Notes: generated by a model not told the origin, from the letters alone. A DNA stretch of 64,000 bases from Corynebacterium lujinxingii (GCF_014490555.1 NZ_CP061032.1:62001-126000), one strand, 5' to 3'. Positions 1 to 8,803 are shown, counted from the first letter of the stretch. Translations and numbers: made by a program.

Positions 1-2
1 CC

Positions 3-539
3 GGGCAAGCGAACAAACCGGCAAAATCCACGACGATGGTCTACAGGGAAAAACTCGCTGAACTGTGGATGCTCGACCCGCTACCGGCATGGGACATGCG
101 ACGCTCGCCGTTCGCTGGCCTCGCCAAATCCCCTAAGCACCAGCTCGCCGACCCCGCTTTCGCACTGCGCTTGCTTGGCGTTCCGGCAGCGAAGCTTACT
201 GGGCGGTTCAATTACCTTTTGGGACCACTATTCGAGTCGCTTGCGACGCTGTCCGTCCGCGTTGCCGCGCAAGCGTCGTTCGGCGCTGTTGGCCACTTCC
301 GCACCGTTAAAGGGGACAGGGAAGTGGACCTCATTGCCCAAGATCAGGACGGTGCGATCGTCGCCCTGGAGGTGAAGCTTGCAGCGAACGTGGGCGACGA
401 CGATGTGAAACACCTGCTTTGGCTACGCGAAAAACTCCCGGATGATGTCGTCGACGCGGTCATTCTCACCACTGGATCCCGCGCCTACCGTCGCCCCGAT
501 GGAATCGCGGTGGTCCCGTTAGCCCTGCTCGGTGCGTAG
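3..539 (+). CDS. DUF4143 domain-containing AAA+ ATPase, C-terminal part (5' end outside window)
   Basis: The reading frame is open to the left edge, so this is the last 178 codons of a longer gene. Residues such as YREKLAELWMLDPLPAW, followed by SPKHQLADPAFALRLLG, match the DUF4143 half of the common AAA_14/DUF4143 ATPases. The end contains a nuclease-like stretch (DLIAQDQDG, then ALEVKLA) of the kind found in the restriction-endonuclease-like fold of this family. The N-terminal P-loop domain is not in the window. The physiological role of these ATPases is not established; some accompany toxin-antitoxin or mobile loci. The internal ATG at 36 is not the true start, because the family similarity continues upstream of it. 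Confidence 0.8.
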   Translation, partial: GQANKPAKSTTMVYREKLAELWMLDPLPAWDMRRSPFAGLAKSPKHQLADPAFALRLLGVPAAKLTGRFNYLLGPLFESLATLSVRVAAQASFGAVGHFRTVKGDREVDLIAQDQDGAIVALEVKLAANVGDDDVKHLLWLREKLPDDVVDAVILTTGSRAYRRPDGIAVVPLALLGA

Positions 540-549
540 GCTCGGCCCC

Positions 550-1707
550 ATGCTGGACCGCACAATCTGGTGGCACGTTTACCCGCTGGCCGCCCTCGGC
601 GCCCCGATTCGCACGGAACACGACACCGCCCACCGGCTCCGCAAACTCGAGCCGTGGCTGGACTACCTCGTCGAACTCGGTTGCAACGGGCTCCTGCTCG
701 GACCCATCTTCGCCTCCGCCACCCACGGCTACGACACCCTCGACCACTACCGCGTCGACGCGCGGCTTGGCGACGACTCAGACTTCGCCTGGCTCATCGA
801 CGAATGCTCCTCCCGCGGCATCAACCTCATGCTCGACGGGGTGTTCAACCACGTCGCACGCACCCACCCGTGGGTCGCCGAAGGCCTAGCCGGGGACACC
901 GACTGGGAGGGCCATGGCGAACTGGCCACCTTGCACCATTCCGATCCGCGGGTGCGCGACGCAGTGGTCGACATCATGTGCCATTGGTTGCGCCGCGGCA
1001 TCGCCGGCTGGCGCCTCGACGTCGCCTACGCCGTGCCCCCAGAGTTCTGGCGCGAGGTGCTCGCCCGGGTCCGGGACGAGTTTCCCGACGCGATGTTCCT
1101 CGGCGAGGTCATCCACGGCGACTACGCTGCCATCGCCCGTGAGGGCACCCTCGATGCCGTCACGCAGTACGAACTGTGGAAGGCGGCCTGGTCCTCCCTC
1201 GTGGACACGAATTTTTGGGAACTGGCGCACGCGCTCGAGCGTCACCCGGCCGACCTGCTGACCAACACGTTCATCGGCAACCACGACGTCGACCGCATCG
1301 CGTCAACGGTGGGGGAGGAAAAACTGGTGTTGGCCGCGGCGGTGCTGATGACCGCGCCGGGCATGCCGTCGATCTACTACGGCGACGAGCAGGGCTTCAC
1401 CGGCGTGCGCGGCGAGAGCTGGTCCGCTGACGACGCCGTGCGCCCTGCGTTGCCTGCCTCACCCGGGGAGTTGTCGCCGCTCGGCGGGTGGATTTTCACG
1501 GAGTATCAGAAGTTGATCGGGGTGCGTCGTGGTCACGCTTGGCTCACTCGGGCCCGCGTCGAGGTGCTGGATAAAACCAACGAGACAATCTCGTTTGCCT
1601 GCAGCGACGGCGAACACACGCTGCAGACCGACATGCGGCTCGACCCCGCCCCGGGCGTGCGCGTGCACACCGACGGAGAAGAGCTCTACAGCTGGATGTT
1701 GAAGTAA
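550..1707 (+). CDS. Small GH13 alpha-amylase family protein
   Basis: 385 residues. All four GH13 signatures are present: region I DGVFNHVA, region II GWRLDVAYA with the nucleophile Asp, region III FLGEVIH with the acid/base Glu, and region IV FIGNHDVDRI. The protein begins directly in the TIM barrel (TIWWHVYPL) and has no signal peptide, so it should be cytosolic. It is short for GH13: the N-terminal extensions and most of the usual C-terminal beta domain are missing or reduced. ATG 550 is preferred over 532 because it avoids an overlap with the upstream gene and matches where the family begins. The substrate (a maltodextrin, or a trehalose-type alpha-glucan) cannot be told from sequence. Confidence 0.85.
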   Translation: MLDRTIWWHVYPLAALGAPIRTEHDTAHRLRKLEPWLDYLVELGCNGLLLGPIFASATHGYDTLDHYRVDARLGDDSDFAWLIDECSSRGINLMLDGVFNHVARTHPWVAEGLAGDTDWEGHGELATLHHSDPRVRDAVVDIMCHWLRRGIAGWRLDVAYAVPPEFWREVLARVRDEFPDAMFLGEVIHGDYAAIAREGTLDAVTQYELWKAAWSSLVDTNFWELAHALERHPADLLTNTFIGNHDVDRIASTVGEEKLVLAAAVLMTAPGMPSIYYGDEQGFTGVRGESWSADDAVRPALPASPGELSPLGGWIFTEYQKLIGVRRGHAWLTRARVEVLDKTNETISFACSDGEHTLQTDMRLDPAPGVRVHTDGEELYSWMLK

Positions 1708-2246
1708 GCCAGAATCTGCGCGAGCGCGTCACGCAGGATCTTCAGCAGGTCCGGCAGCTGCAGCGTGGTCACGCCCGCGACCGGCATGTCGAACGACGGC
1801 ATGCCCGCCGGCGTCAGGTTCACGCGCTCCGGGAGCTGCGGCTGGATGTTCAGCTTCGGCTGCTGGGGCTGTTGCTTCGGCGCCGGCTGGGTCTTCGGCT
1901 TCGGCTGCTGGGGCTGCTGCTTCGGGGCGGTGTTATTGGTGGTGTTGGCCGTCTTGTTCGTGTTGTTGGTGCCCTTGAGGCCGCATCGGTTGGCGGCTTC
2001 GTCGACACGCGAAAGCGCTTCCAGGATCTGCGGGCCGCGACGGTCGAACGCCGCGAGCGTGCGGGCCTGGCGGACCTTCTGCTGGTAGTCGGCGTCGTTG
2101 GTCCAGTAGCGGGAGGCCTGGTCGCAGGAGATCGGGCCGGACGGCAGCGCGGCGAGTGTGTCGTCGATGGCGTCGGCGTTGGCGGTCGGCGTGGCGGCGA
2201 GCGTGCCGGCCAGCGCTGCGGTCATGGCGAGGGTGCGAATCTTCAT
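1686..2246 (-). CDS. Secreted protein with Lys/Pro/Gln-rich linker, function unknown
   Basis: 186 residues, starting at the ATG that opens a clear signal peptide (MKIRTLAMTAALAGTLA, cleavage near TANADA). The mature N-terminus (about 25-95) is helical with two Cys (ISCDQA and NRCGLKG), which probably form a disulphide. It is followed by an Asn/Thr stretch and two Pro/Gln/Lys repeats (KPKTQPAPKQQPQQP type). The C-terminus, ILRDALAQILAYFNIQL, is amphipathic. The 3' end overlaps the amylase gene tail-to-tail by 22 bp. The small two-Cys helical domain recalls the actinobacterial haemophore-like exported proteins, but this is only a resemblance; no haem ligand is identifiable. Confidence 0.75.
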   Translation of the reverse strand: MKIRTLAMTAALAGTLAATPTANADAIDDTLAALPSGPISCDQASRYWTNDADYQQKVRQARTLAAFDRRGPQILEALSRVDEAANRCGLKGTNNTNKTANTTNNTAPKQQPQQPKPKTQPAPKQQPQQPKLNIQPQLPERVNLTPAGMPSFDMPVAGVTTLQLPDLLKILRDALAQILAYFNIQL

Positions 2247-2293
2247 GCCGGCCAGTATGTCACGGATGGGGCGATTGTGACAGGTGGGAAGAG

Positions 2294-2893
2294 CTACTTC
2301 GGGCGCTTTTCGCATCCAATCCCGTCGCCATCGCGGTCTAGGTGGGAGCCGTAGCCGGGGTCATTGCTTCGAATGGGGCGCCCCAAGTCGTTCCAAACGG
2401 CGCGGCAGTTCGGGTATGCCCTCGACGGTGCGGGTGCCGGGACAGGCACCGGCCGTTGCACCGGCTTCGGAGCAGGGGCTGGGGCGGGCCGCGGTGCAGG
2501 TTTGGGTGCAGGTTTCGGAGCGGGCTTCGGTGTTGGCTTCGGCGCTGTTTTCGGTGCGGGCTTCTTCGGTGCGGGCTTCTTCGGTGCGGGCTTCGGTTTC
2601 GCGTGGCAAGGGATGTACTTCGGGGCAGGGTTCGGAATGAATCCCTGTTTCATCGCCCAGCATGTGCCAGCAGCGATCGCCCCGTACACGGCAATGGCGC
2701 CAGCAAGTCCAAGCGCGATCTCGAGCGGGGTGTATTCCTCTTCGATGGCGGGGTTCTGCTCGGGATTTGCAGTAGTCGTGACTGGGGTGGCTGTCGCGGT
2801 AGTGCTTGGTTCCACGGCTTCGGCTGCGGGCGCTGTTAACGTTCCGGCAGTGACGGCGCTGGCGACAAGCGCCGCTACGAGAGTTTTCTTCAT
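2294..2893 (-). CDS. Secreted excalibur calcium-binding domain protein
   Basis: 199 residues. Signal peptide (MKKTLVAALVASAVTAG, Ala-rich cleavage region near residue 26), a Thr-rich stretch, one hydrophobic helix (about 56-78), then a long Pro-Ala-Lys linker (repeated KKPAPK/KPAPK units, about 98-140). The C-terminal excalibur domain has YPNCRAVWNDLG and the DRDGDGIGCE motif: an EF-hand-like Asp loop with the paired Cys typical of this family. Excalibur domains are found on actinobacterial and firmicute surface proteins and bind Ca2+. The internal helix together with the signal peptide suggests membrane tethering, with the Pro-rich stalk spanning the wall. That placement is inferred. Confidence 0.85.
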   Translation of the reverse strand: MKKTLVAALVASAVTAGTLTAPAAEAVEPSTTATATPVTTTANPEQNPAIEEEYTPLEIALGLAGAIAVYGAIAAGTCWAMKQGFIPNPAPKYIPCHAKPKPAPKKPAPKKPAPKTAPKPTPKPAPKPAPKPAPRPAPAPAPKPVQRPVPVPAPAPSRAYPNCRAVWNDLGRPIRSNDPGYGSHLDRDGDGIGCEKRPK

Positions 2894-2928
2894 GCGTTAA
2901 TAATCCCACGTCGCCACCTTTGCTTCAT

Positions 2929-3034
2929 ATGCAGGTCTCGATATGCGTAATCCCAGGTCAAAAGGTTTTCGTGAAAATCGCCCGAAAATTTGGAAATCGC
3001 TGTGACCAGCAGTTACGCATATCGAGACCTGCAT
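2929..3034. repeat. 106-bp palindromic repeat, copy 1
   Basis: A long inverted repeat whose arms share GCAGGTCTCGATATGCG (positions 2931-2947) and its reverse complement, ending at 3032. The interior is itself partly complementary (CCAGGTCA opposite TGACCAG). A second copy of the same length lies at 6405-6510. Both are intergenic and lie immediately downstream of a gene (here the M20 peptidase, which ends at 3079 on the minus strand). Confidence 0.9.
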
Positions 3035-3078
3035 TTGAACGGGAAAGGCGCGGGAAAGACGCGGACGCGGCGCGAAAC

Positions 3079-4389
3079 CTACGCCCCGACGAAGCGGCGG
3101 ACCAGCGACCGGTACGCGCGCACCGTCAGGTCCACGTCCTCGACGGCGACGGATTCGTCGTGGCTGTGGAGCTCACCCAGCACCGATCCGAGCGTCTCGT
3201 CCCGGCCGTGCAGGGCGAAGCCGTAACCCACGCCGCCCTTGCGACGGGCGAAGCGCAGGTCGGAGCCGCCGGCGGCGATCGTCGGCACGACTGGGACGCC
3301 GGGGAAGAATTCGTCGAAGGTGTCCACGATGGCATCAAAAAGCGGGCCCGAGGTGGGGGAGACGGAGCCGGGTTCGGTGATGAGGTGGGTGATCTCGACG
3401 TCGTCGGCAAGATCGCCCAGCGCCTCACGCAACAGATCGTCGATCTCCTCCTGCGTCTGGCCGGGCAGCGGGCGGATGTCCAGCTCCATCCACGCCACGG
3501 ACGGCAGGACGTTGATGGCTTCGCCGGCGCGCAGCACCGTCGGGGAGATGGTGAGGTGGCTCATGGCGTGGGAGTAGCCCTCGAGCTGGCCGAACGCCTC
3601 GTAGCCCTCTCCGGAAAGCAGGGCCTGTTCGGTGTCGGGGTCGAACTTCCAGGCGCGGACGTAGCCTTCCCAGATGTCGTCGCTGCGCACCTCGGGCTCG
3701 ATGGTGGCGATGCGGCGCGCGACCTCGCCGATTTTCGCCACCGCCATGTCGCGGCCGAACGGTGCGGAGCCGTGGCCGGCGTCGCCGTGCACCGTCAGGC
3801 GGCGCTGACCTGCGCCTTTCTCGCCGACGACGACCACCAGCGCATCGGAGCCGTCAGCCGCCGGCAGGTGCGAGCCGCCCTCCTCGGACAGGCAGTTGTC
3901 CCAGGAAAACGACGCGTTGTCGGCCAGCCACTTCGCTCCGAGGCCGCCGCGGGCCTCCTCGTCGGCGCAGCCCACGAACGTCAGGGTGCCCTTCGGCCTC
4001 CCTCCGCGGGCCACGTCGCGCACCGCCGCCGCCATCGCCGCGGTGATGTAGAGCATGTCGGTGGCGCCCCTGCCGAACACGCGCCCGTCCTTGATCTCGC
4101 CCCCGAATGGGTCGACCGACCACTTGTCTTCGTCGACAGGCACGACGTCCGTGTGGCCGAGCAGGGTGAGCGATTCGGCGGACGGGTCGGTGCCCTCGAG
4201 GGTGAAGGCGACGGAAACGCGGCCCGGATGCGGCTCGTAGCGCTCCACCGTCACGTCGGTGCCCTCGAAGAATTGCTCCAGCGTGCGGGCGTTTCTTTCT
4301 TCTTGTCCAGAATCTGCCGTTAGATTGTTGACACATCCATTTCGGATGAGGTCTTGCAACAGTGGCAGGGTGTCGTCGGTTAGGCTCAT
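3079..4389 (-). CDS. M20/M25/M40 family metallopeptidase
   Basis: 436 residues. The co-catalytic zinc motifs of family M20 are visible: HTDVVP (about 79-84), GRGATDM (bridging Asp) and CADEEARGG (catalytic Glu-Glu). A dimerisation domain lies in between, and the C-terminus has the expected GGSDLRFARR region. There is no signal peptide, so it is probably a cytosolic di-/aminoacyl-peptidase or deacylase of the ArgE/DapE/dipeptidase type. The family is too broad for substrate assignment. The start at 4389 is supported by the family N-terminus and by a TAGGAT -10 box 8 nt upstream (leaderless). It is divergent from a TetR regulator with 40 bp between, so regulation by that protein is plausible but inferred. 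Confidence 0.9.
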   Translation of the reverse strand: MSLTDDTLPLLQDLIRNGCVNNLTADSGQEERNARTLEQFFEGTDVTVERYEPHPGRVSVAFTLEGTDPSAESLTLLGHTDVVPVDEDKWSVDPFGGEIKDGRVFGRGATDMLYITAAMAAAVRDVARGGRPKGTLTFVGCADEEARGGLGAKWLADNASFSWDNCLSEEGGSHLPAADGSDALVVVVGEKGAGQRRLTVHGDAGHGSAPFGRDMAVAKIGEVARRIATIEPEVRSDDIWEGYVRAWKFDPDTEQALLSGEGYEAFGQLEGYSHAMSHLTISPTVLRAGEAINVLPSVAWMELDIRPLPGQTQEEIDDLLREALGDLADDVEITHLITEPGSVSPTSGPLFDAIVDTFDEFFPGVPVVPTIAAGGSDLRFARRKGGVGYGFALHGRDETLGSVLGELHSHDESVAVEDVDLTVRAYRSLVRRFVGA

Positions 4390-4397
4390 AACACACA

Positions 4398-4403
4398 ATC
4401 CTA
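4398..4403 (-). promoter_or_regulatory. Putative -10 box (TAGGAT) of the M20 peptidase gene, leaderless
   Basis: TAGGAT on the minus strand ends 8 nt before the ATG at 4389, so transcription would begin at or next to the start codon. It lies in the 40-bp gap shared with the divergent TetR gene. Confidence 0.5.
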
Positions 4404-4429
4404 TCGTCGGACTTCCCTGGAGCATCAGG

Positions 4430-5020
4430 ATGAGTGAACACATTCTGCCGGGCCGTCGCTCGGAAAGCACGGACCCGCGCGCACTGCGCACCCGCAAGGC
4501 GCTTGTCGACGCCGTATTGACCCTCCTCAACGATCACGACGCCACCGACCTCAACGTCTCCCAGATCGTGAAAGAAGCCGGCGTGAGCCGCCAGGTCTTC
4601 TACCAGCACTTCGAAGACCGTGACGCGCTCATTCTCGTCGCGGCCGCCGACTGGGTGCTCGACGCTTACGAGCGTTTCGCCGAGCGGTTCAGTATCGACC
4701 AAAACTTCGAGGCCTCCGTCGCAGAGCTAGCCACCGTCGTCGCGGGCAAGACCGAAGCCGCCGTGCGACTCATCGACTCGCCCGTGCACACCGTGCTGGA
4801 TGAAGAAGTCCACCGGGTCATGCTGCCCACCATGCGCGAGCAGCTTCTGCCCCGTTCCCAGGAGTGGGGCGTCACGGACAGCCAGCTTGTCGACGATATG
4901 GCGCGCGTCTACGTCGCCGGCATGCAGCGCCTCATCGAGCAGTGCGTGCGCGAAGGCTGCACCCCGGAGGAGATCGGCCGCCGCGCCGAAGCCGTGCGAC
5001 GCGTGCTCATTCGTGAGTAG
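4430..5020 (+). CDS. TetR/AcrR family transcriptional regulator
   Basis: 196 residues. The N-terminal helix-turn-helix is typical: TRKALVDAVLTLLND, then VSQIVKEAGVSRQVFYQHFEDRDAL (about 20-65), with a variable ligand-binding C-terminal half. The longer open frame upstream runs antisense through the peptidase gene and is ignored; ATG 4430 gives the usual short N-arm. Divergent from the M20 peptidase and 9 bp upstream of amn, so either could be its target. The ligand is unknown. Confidence 0.88.
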   Translation: MSEHILPGRRSESTDPRALRTRKALVDAVLTLLNDHDATDLNVSQIVKEAGVSRQVFYQHFEDRDALILVAAADWVLDAYERFAERFSIDQNFEASVAELATVVAGKTEAAVRLIDSPVHTVLDEEVHRVMLPTMREQLLPRSQEWGVTDSQLVDDMARVYVAGMQRLIEQCVREGCTPEEIGRRAEAVRRVLIRE

Positions 5021-5029
5021 CCTGGCGGT

Positions 5030-6388
5030 ATGCGTGAGGTACGTCAGGTCGTCGATAAGCTCAAAGCCCTCTATGACACGTCGTGCGAAATCGCGCGCTC
5101 CGGGGACTACTCGCGTTACGACGAAGTGCGCTACCCCAAACTCACCGTCGAGGTCCTCGAATGGCGCCCGATCGACCGCTCCGAGCCGTTCGGCTATGTC
5201 GACGAGGCCGGCACCTACTCCGCCGTCCTGTCGCGCCCGGACCTGCTCGAAGAATACCTCATCGCCCAACTCGAGGCCCTGACCTCGAACTACCCGTGCT
5301 CGGTGTCCGTCGACTACTCGGACGTTGTCATCCCGCCGGCGTACATCACGGGCATGCCGCCTATCGACGAAACCGCGAACCTGCCGCGCCCCGCCCTCGA
5401 CGAAGTGCACGACGCGATCGTCGACGGCCACTGGGACGCCTTCAACGGCGACGAAAAACCCCTGTTCCACTTCGGCCCGCAGCGCTTCGACCTCGCGCTT
5501 GCCCGCCTGGAGCACTACACCGGCATCGAGGTCGACTCGCTGCAGCGCTACATCCTGTTCACCAACTACGCCATGCACGTTACCGAGTTCGTGCGCTTCG
5601 GCCTGCGCGAACTTTCCGACCCTGAATCGCGCTACACTCGCCTCGTCCTGCCGTCCGGCGAATCCGTCTCCGACACCGTCGCGCTGGAGGACCTCGAACT
5701 CGGCTCGAAATTCCAGATGCCGCGCTACGACCTGGTCACCGACGACGGCGACGGCATCACCATGATCAACATCGGCGTCGGGCCGTCCAACGCCAAGACC
5801 ATCACCGACTCGCTTGCCGTTTTAAGGCCGGAGGCGTGGATCATGATCGGGCACTGCGCCGGCCTCGACGCCCGCATGCGCATCGGCGACCTCATCCTGG
5901 GCAACGCCTACGAGCGCCACGACCACGTCCTCGACGACTACCTGCGCCGGGTGTTGCCTATCCCCGCCGTCCCCGAAATCCAGCGCACCCTGGAAAAGGC
6001 CGTGTCTAAGGTCTACGGCTCCGACACGTCGCTCATGCGCACCGGCACCGTGCTGTCCACCGGCGACCGGAACTGGGAGTGGAAAGACCCCCGCGACCTG
6101 TGGGAATGGCTCCGCGGGTCCACCGCCGCGGCCGTGGACATGGAGTCGTGCACCGTTGCCGCCAACGGGTACCGCTACCGCGTGCCCTACGGCACCCTGC
6201 TCGCTGTATCCGACCTGCCGCTGCACGCCGTGCCGAAACTGCCCGCCGGCGCCCAGGCGTTCTACTCCAACTCGAAGGAGGCCCACGTCATGTGCGCCGT
6301 CCGTGCGATGGAGAAGCTCGCCCGGCACCCAGAAAGATTGCGGACCCGCAAGTTACGCCGCGCGATCGGTGAGGTGCCGTTCCGGTAG
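5030..6388 (+). CDS. amn: AMP nucleosidase
   Basis: 452 residues. Hydrolyses AMP to adenine and ribose 5-phosphate in purine salvage and adenylate-pool control. The N-terminal AMP_N domain (about 1-170, VDYSDVVIPPAYITG) is followed by a nucleoside-phosphorylase-fold catalytic domain with NIGVGPSNAKTI, IMIGHCAGLD, RIGDLILGNAYERHDHVL and AVDMESCTVAANGYR (the ribose-binding Met-Glu). Length is normal for the family. It follows the TetR gene by 9 bp and may share its transcript. Downstream it ends just before the second 106-bp palindrome. Confidence 0.95.
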   Translation: MREVRQVVDKLKALYDTSCEIARSGDYSRYDEVRYPKLTVEVLEWRPIDRSEPFGYVDEAGTYSAVLSRPDLLEEYLIAQLEALTSNYPCSVSVDYSDVVIPPAYITGMPPIDETANLPRPALDEVHDAIVDGHWDAFNGDEKPLFHFGPQRFDLALARLEHYTGIEVDSLQRYILFTNYAMHVTEFVRFGLRELSDPESRYTRLVLPSGESVSDTVALEDLELGSKFQMPRYDLVTDDGDGITMINIGVGPSNAKTITDSLAVLRPEAWIMIGHCAGLDARMRIGDLILGNAYERHDHVLDDYLRRVLPIPAVPEIQRTLEKAVSKVYGSDTSLMRTGTVLSTGDRNWEWKDPRDLWEWLRGSTAAAVDMESCTVAANGYRYRVPYGTLLAVSDLPLHAVPKLPAGAQAFYSNSKEAHVMCAVRAMEKLARHPERLRTRKLRRAIGEVPFR

Positions 6389-6404
6389 GTCCGTTTTCGT
6401 TCAT

Positions 6405-6510
6405 GTGCAGGTCTCGATATGCGTAACTGCAGGTCAGCGAGTTTTCGCCAATCTGGGCCGATTTTTCCGAAAACGCTCTGACCAGGGATTACGCATATCG
6501 AGACCTGCAT
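6405..6510. repeat. 106-bp palindromic repeat, copy 2
   Basis: Same length and arm sequence as the element at 2929-3034 (arms 6406-6426 and 6489-6509). The interior has diverged but still pairs (GCAGGTCA opposite TGACCAG). It fills the convergent gap between amn and the AbiEi-like gene and could fold into a long hairpin on either strand. Confidence 0.9.
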
Positions 6511-6532
6511 ACGAACGCCACGGGCCCGAACA

Positions 6533-7414
6533 CTACCGCCCCCGCTCCGCCCGGGCGCGCACCTCGGCCACGAAATCGCGCGGGTTCGTCTCCAGGTACC
6601 GCGGCGCAAACCGGAGGATGGGGAACCCAGCGTTGCCGATCCGGTCGGCGCGCGTTTTTTCGTCGAGAAGAGCTTTGTGCGCCGGGCCGTAGGTTTCGTT
6701 GTCGTATTTCACGCGCCCGTCGATCTCGACGACCAGCCAGCCGTCGATGAGGAGGTCGACGCGGTAGCCCCACCGCGTCACCTTCACGTTCGCGCGCACG
6801 TCGGTGAACCCGGCTTCGATCAGCAGGGCCCGGGCGTAGGCTTCCGGTGCGGATTCGGACAGGGTCGACGCGTGACGGGCAGCCCGGCGTGCGGCGGGTT
6901 TGCCGGGGAAGCGTGGCTCGCGTTCGACGAGATCTTGCAGCGTGACTGGGGTGAATCCGCCGAACTGCACGAGCCAGTCGGCGGCGACCAGCGCGTGGGT
7001 GAAGCCGTCGAGGCGCGCGATGTCCAGGAACGTTTGCAGTGGGGAAGCGGTCGACATTGCTTCCCCGCGGCGGATTCGAGACTCGGGGAGAGACCGCTGG
7101 AGGTAGCGCACCCCGGAGGGCCACGTCGTGCGGGGCGGCACCGATTTCAGCACGAGCACGACCTCGTCGAGTGGAGTGTTCACAACCCACATGTCGTTGA
7201 GGTATGCCGACGCACGACCGGTCAGAATCGCCGCGCGGACAGCCAGCCCCGCGCAGTACGCCCGCGCCCAGTGCCGCTGGTGGATCTTCAGCGCGTCGTA
7301 CGCCCCGCGGGCCAGCGCGTGCGATGTGGATAGTTGCACGAGGTGCCCGCGGGCGACATGCTCGGCGCGCACGTCCACCAGTTCATTGCGAATTTCAGTT
7401 TTCCACTCCCCCAT
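6533..7414 (-). CDS. AbiEi-like winged-helix / DUF559 endonuclease-fold protein
   Basis: 293 residues. The N-terminal part (about 1-115: SHALARGAYDALK, RAAILTGRASAYL, VVNTPLD) resembles the transcriptional-regulator half of type IV AbiEi antitoxins. The C-terminal part (about 195-285) contains a PD-(D/E)XK-like set: ESAPEAYARALLIEAG, YRVDLLIDGWLVVEIDGRVKY, then RADRIGNAGFPILRF, as in DUF559/Vsr-like proteins. No partner toxin is adjacent. A diverged relative with the same two-part layout lies at 44341-45318. A TAAGAT box 8 nt upstream of the ATG suggests a leaderless transcript. Role unproven. Confidence 0.75.
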   Translation of the reverse strand: MGEWKTEIRNELVDVRAEHVARGHLVQLSTSHALARGAYDALKIHQRHWARAYCAGLAVRAAILTGRASAYLNDMWVVNTPLDEVVLVLKSVPPRTTWPSGVRYLQRSLPESRIRRGEAMSTASPLQTFLDIARLDGFTHALVAADWLVQFGGFTPVTLQDLVEREPRFPGKPAARRAARHASTLSESAPEAYARALLIEAGFTDVRANVKVTRWGYRVDLLIDGWLVVEIDGRVKYDNETYGPAHKALLDEKTRADRIGNAGFPILRFAPRYLETNPRDFVAEVRARAERGR

Positions 7415-7422
7415 GCCCCCGA

Positions 7423-7428
7423 ATCTTA
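7423..7428 (-). promoter_or_regulatory. Putative -10 box (TAAGAT) of the AbiEi-like gene, leaderless
   Basis: TAAGAT on the minus strand lies 8 nt before the ATG at 7414, in the 18-bp gap after the upstream symporter gene. Confidence 0.4.
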
Positions 7429-7432
7429 GGCG

Positions 7433-8683
7433 TTACCAGCGGGATTCGTCGAGGATGCGCTCTCGCTTAGCGACGACCGTCGCCACCACGGACTGGCCAG
7501 TCACGTTCACGGCGGTGCGGCCCATGTCGATGATCGGGTCGACGGCGAGCAACAGGCCGACGCCTGTGAGCGGCAGGCCGAGGGTGGATAGGGTCAGCGT
7601 GAGCATCACGGTCGCGCCGGTGGTGCCGGCGGTGGCGGCGGAGCCCAAGACGGAGACGATGATGATGAGCAGGTAGTCGGAGAACGACAGCGGAACGCCG
7701 TAGAACTGGGCGACGAACAGTGCGGCGATCGCCGGGTAGACGGAGGCGCAACCGTCCATCTTGGTGGTGGCGCCGAGCGGGATGGCAAACGAGGCGTATT
7801 CGCGCGGCACGCCCATGGATTCTTCGGTGGTGCGCTGGGTGACCGGCATGACGCCCATGGAGGAGCGGGTGACAAAACCCAGGGTGGTCACGGGCCAGAC
7901 GCGCTTGAAAAACTCCACGACCGGGATTTTGTGCGCGGCGAGTACTGCCGGGTAGAGCACGAAGATCACCAGGGCGAGGGCGATGTAGATGGCGAGTACG
8001 AACTTGCCCAGGGAGCCGAGGGCGTCCCAGCCGTAGGACGCGACTGCGTTACCGATGAGTGCCGCGGTGCCGATCGGAGCGAGGCGGATGACCCACCACA
8101 GGACCTCTTGCACGACCTTGAGCAGGGATTCGGAGAAGGTGATGAACGGCTCGGCGGCCTTGCCCACGCGCACGGCGGCGATGCCGAGCAGCAGCGAGAC
8201 GACGAGGATCTGCAGGACGTTGAAGTTCACCGACGCGCCCGATTCGGTCACCTTCGCGCCAAGGCCAAGGATGTTAGCGGGGACGACGGAGTCTAAAAAG
8301 CCCATCCAGGAGCCGGTCGTGGTCGGCTCGGCGGCGGTGGAGGCGTCCACGGACGAGTTCGCACCGGGCTTGATCACGAGGCCGACGACGATGCCGATGA
8401 CCACGGAGAACAGCGCGGTGATGGCGAACCACACCAGGGTCTGCACGGCCAGGCGCGCGGCGTTGGTGACCTGGCGCAGGTTGGCAATCGAGGTCACCAC
8501 GGCGGTGAACACCAGCGGCGGGATGAGCAGTTTCAGAAGTTTGACGTAGGTGGAGCCGACCCAGTCGAGGGTGGCGGCCAGCGCGTTGCCGTCGGCCATG
8601 CCGGCGGCAACGAACCCGAGGATGAGGCCGATAATGAGGCCGTAGATGACTTGAGCTCCGAAGCTCGTTGCCCACTTTGGCAT
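7433..8683 (-). CDS. Dicarboxylate/amino acid:cation symporter (DAACS family)
   Basis: 416 residues with about eight membrane helices plus the two re-entrant hairpins of the GltPh fold. Diagnostic motifs are the Ser-rich hairpin region (TRSSMGVMPV), GATTKMDGCASVYPAI and DPIIDMGRTAVNVTGQ. It should use a Na+ or H+ gradient to import a C4-dicarboxylate or a small amino acid. The first Asn of the usual GATxNMDG motif is Lys here, so the substrate should not be guessed from the family name. The start at 8683 is preceded by AAGGAG at a good distance (8694-8689 on the minus strand). Confidence 0.92.
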   Translation of the reverse strand: MPKWATSFGAQVIYGLIIGLILGFVAAGMADGNALAATLDWVGSTYVKLLKLLIPPLVFTAVVTSIANLRQVTNAARLAVQTLVWFAITALFSVVIGIVVGLVIKPGANSSVDASTAAEPTTTGSWMGFLDSVVPANILGLGAKVTESGASVNFNVLQILVVSLLLGIAAVRVGKAAEPFITFSESLLKVVQEVLWWVIRLAPIGTAALIGNAVASYGWDALGSLGKFVLAIYIALALVIFVLYPAVLAAHKIPVVEFFKRVWPVTTLGFVTRSSMGVMPVTQRTTEESMGVPREYASFAIPLGATTKMDGCASVYPAIAALFVAQFYGVPLSFSDYLLIIIVSVLGSAATAGTTGATVMLTLTLSTLGLPLTGVGLLLAVDPIIDMGRTAVNVTGQSVVATVVAKRERILDESRW

Positions 8684-8803
8684 GGGGTCTCCTTATAGAC
8701 AGGTCTGTTCAGTAGTATCTTTAAGACTCGGATAACCTACTCGTGCACGCCAAAAATGCAAACACGACAACTAGACAACACGGTCTATATCGCGGGCGCG
8801 GTC

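Noticed and set aside
2920..4323. 467-codon plus-strand frame starting in the 106-bp repeat
   Set aside because: Antisense shadow of the M20 peptidase. Its beginning (MQVSICVIPG) is only the translated repeat, and a similar peptide appears at 6400-6500 for the same reason.
4259..4429. Longer TetR protein starting upstream of 4430
   Set aside because: It would run antisense through the start of the M20 gene and adds sequence unlike TetR N-termini.
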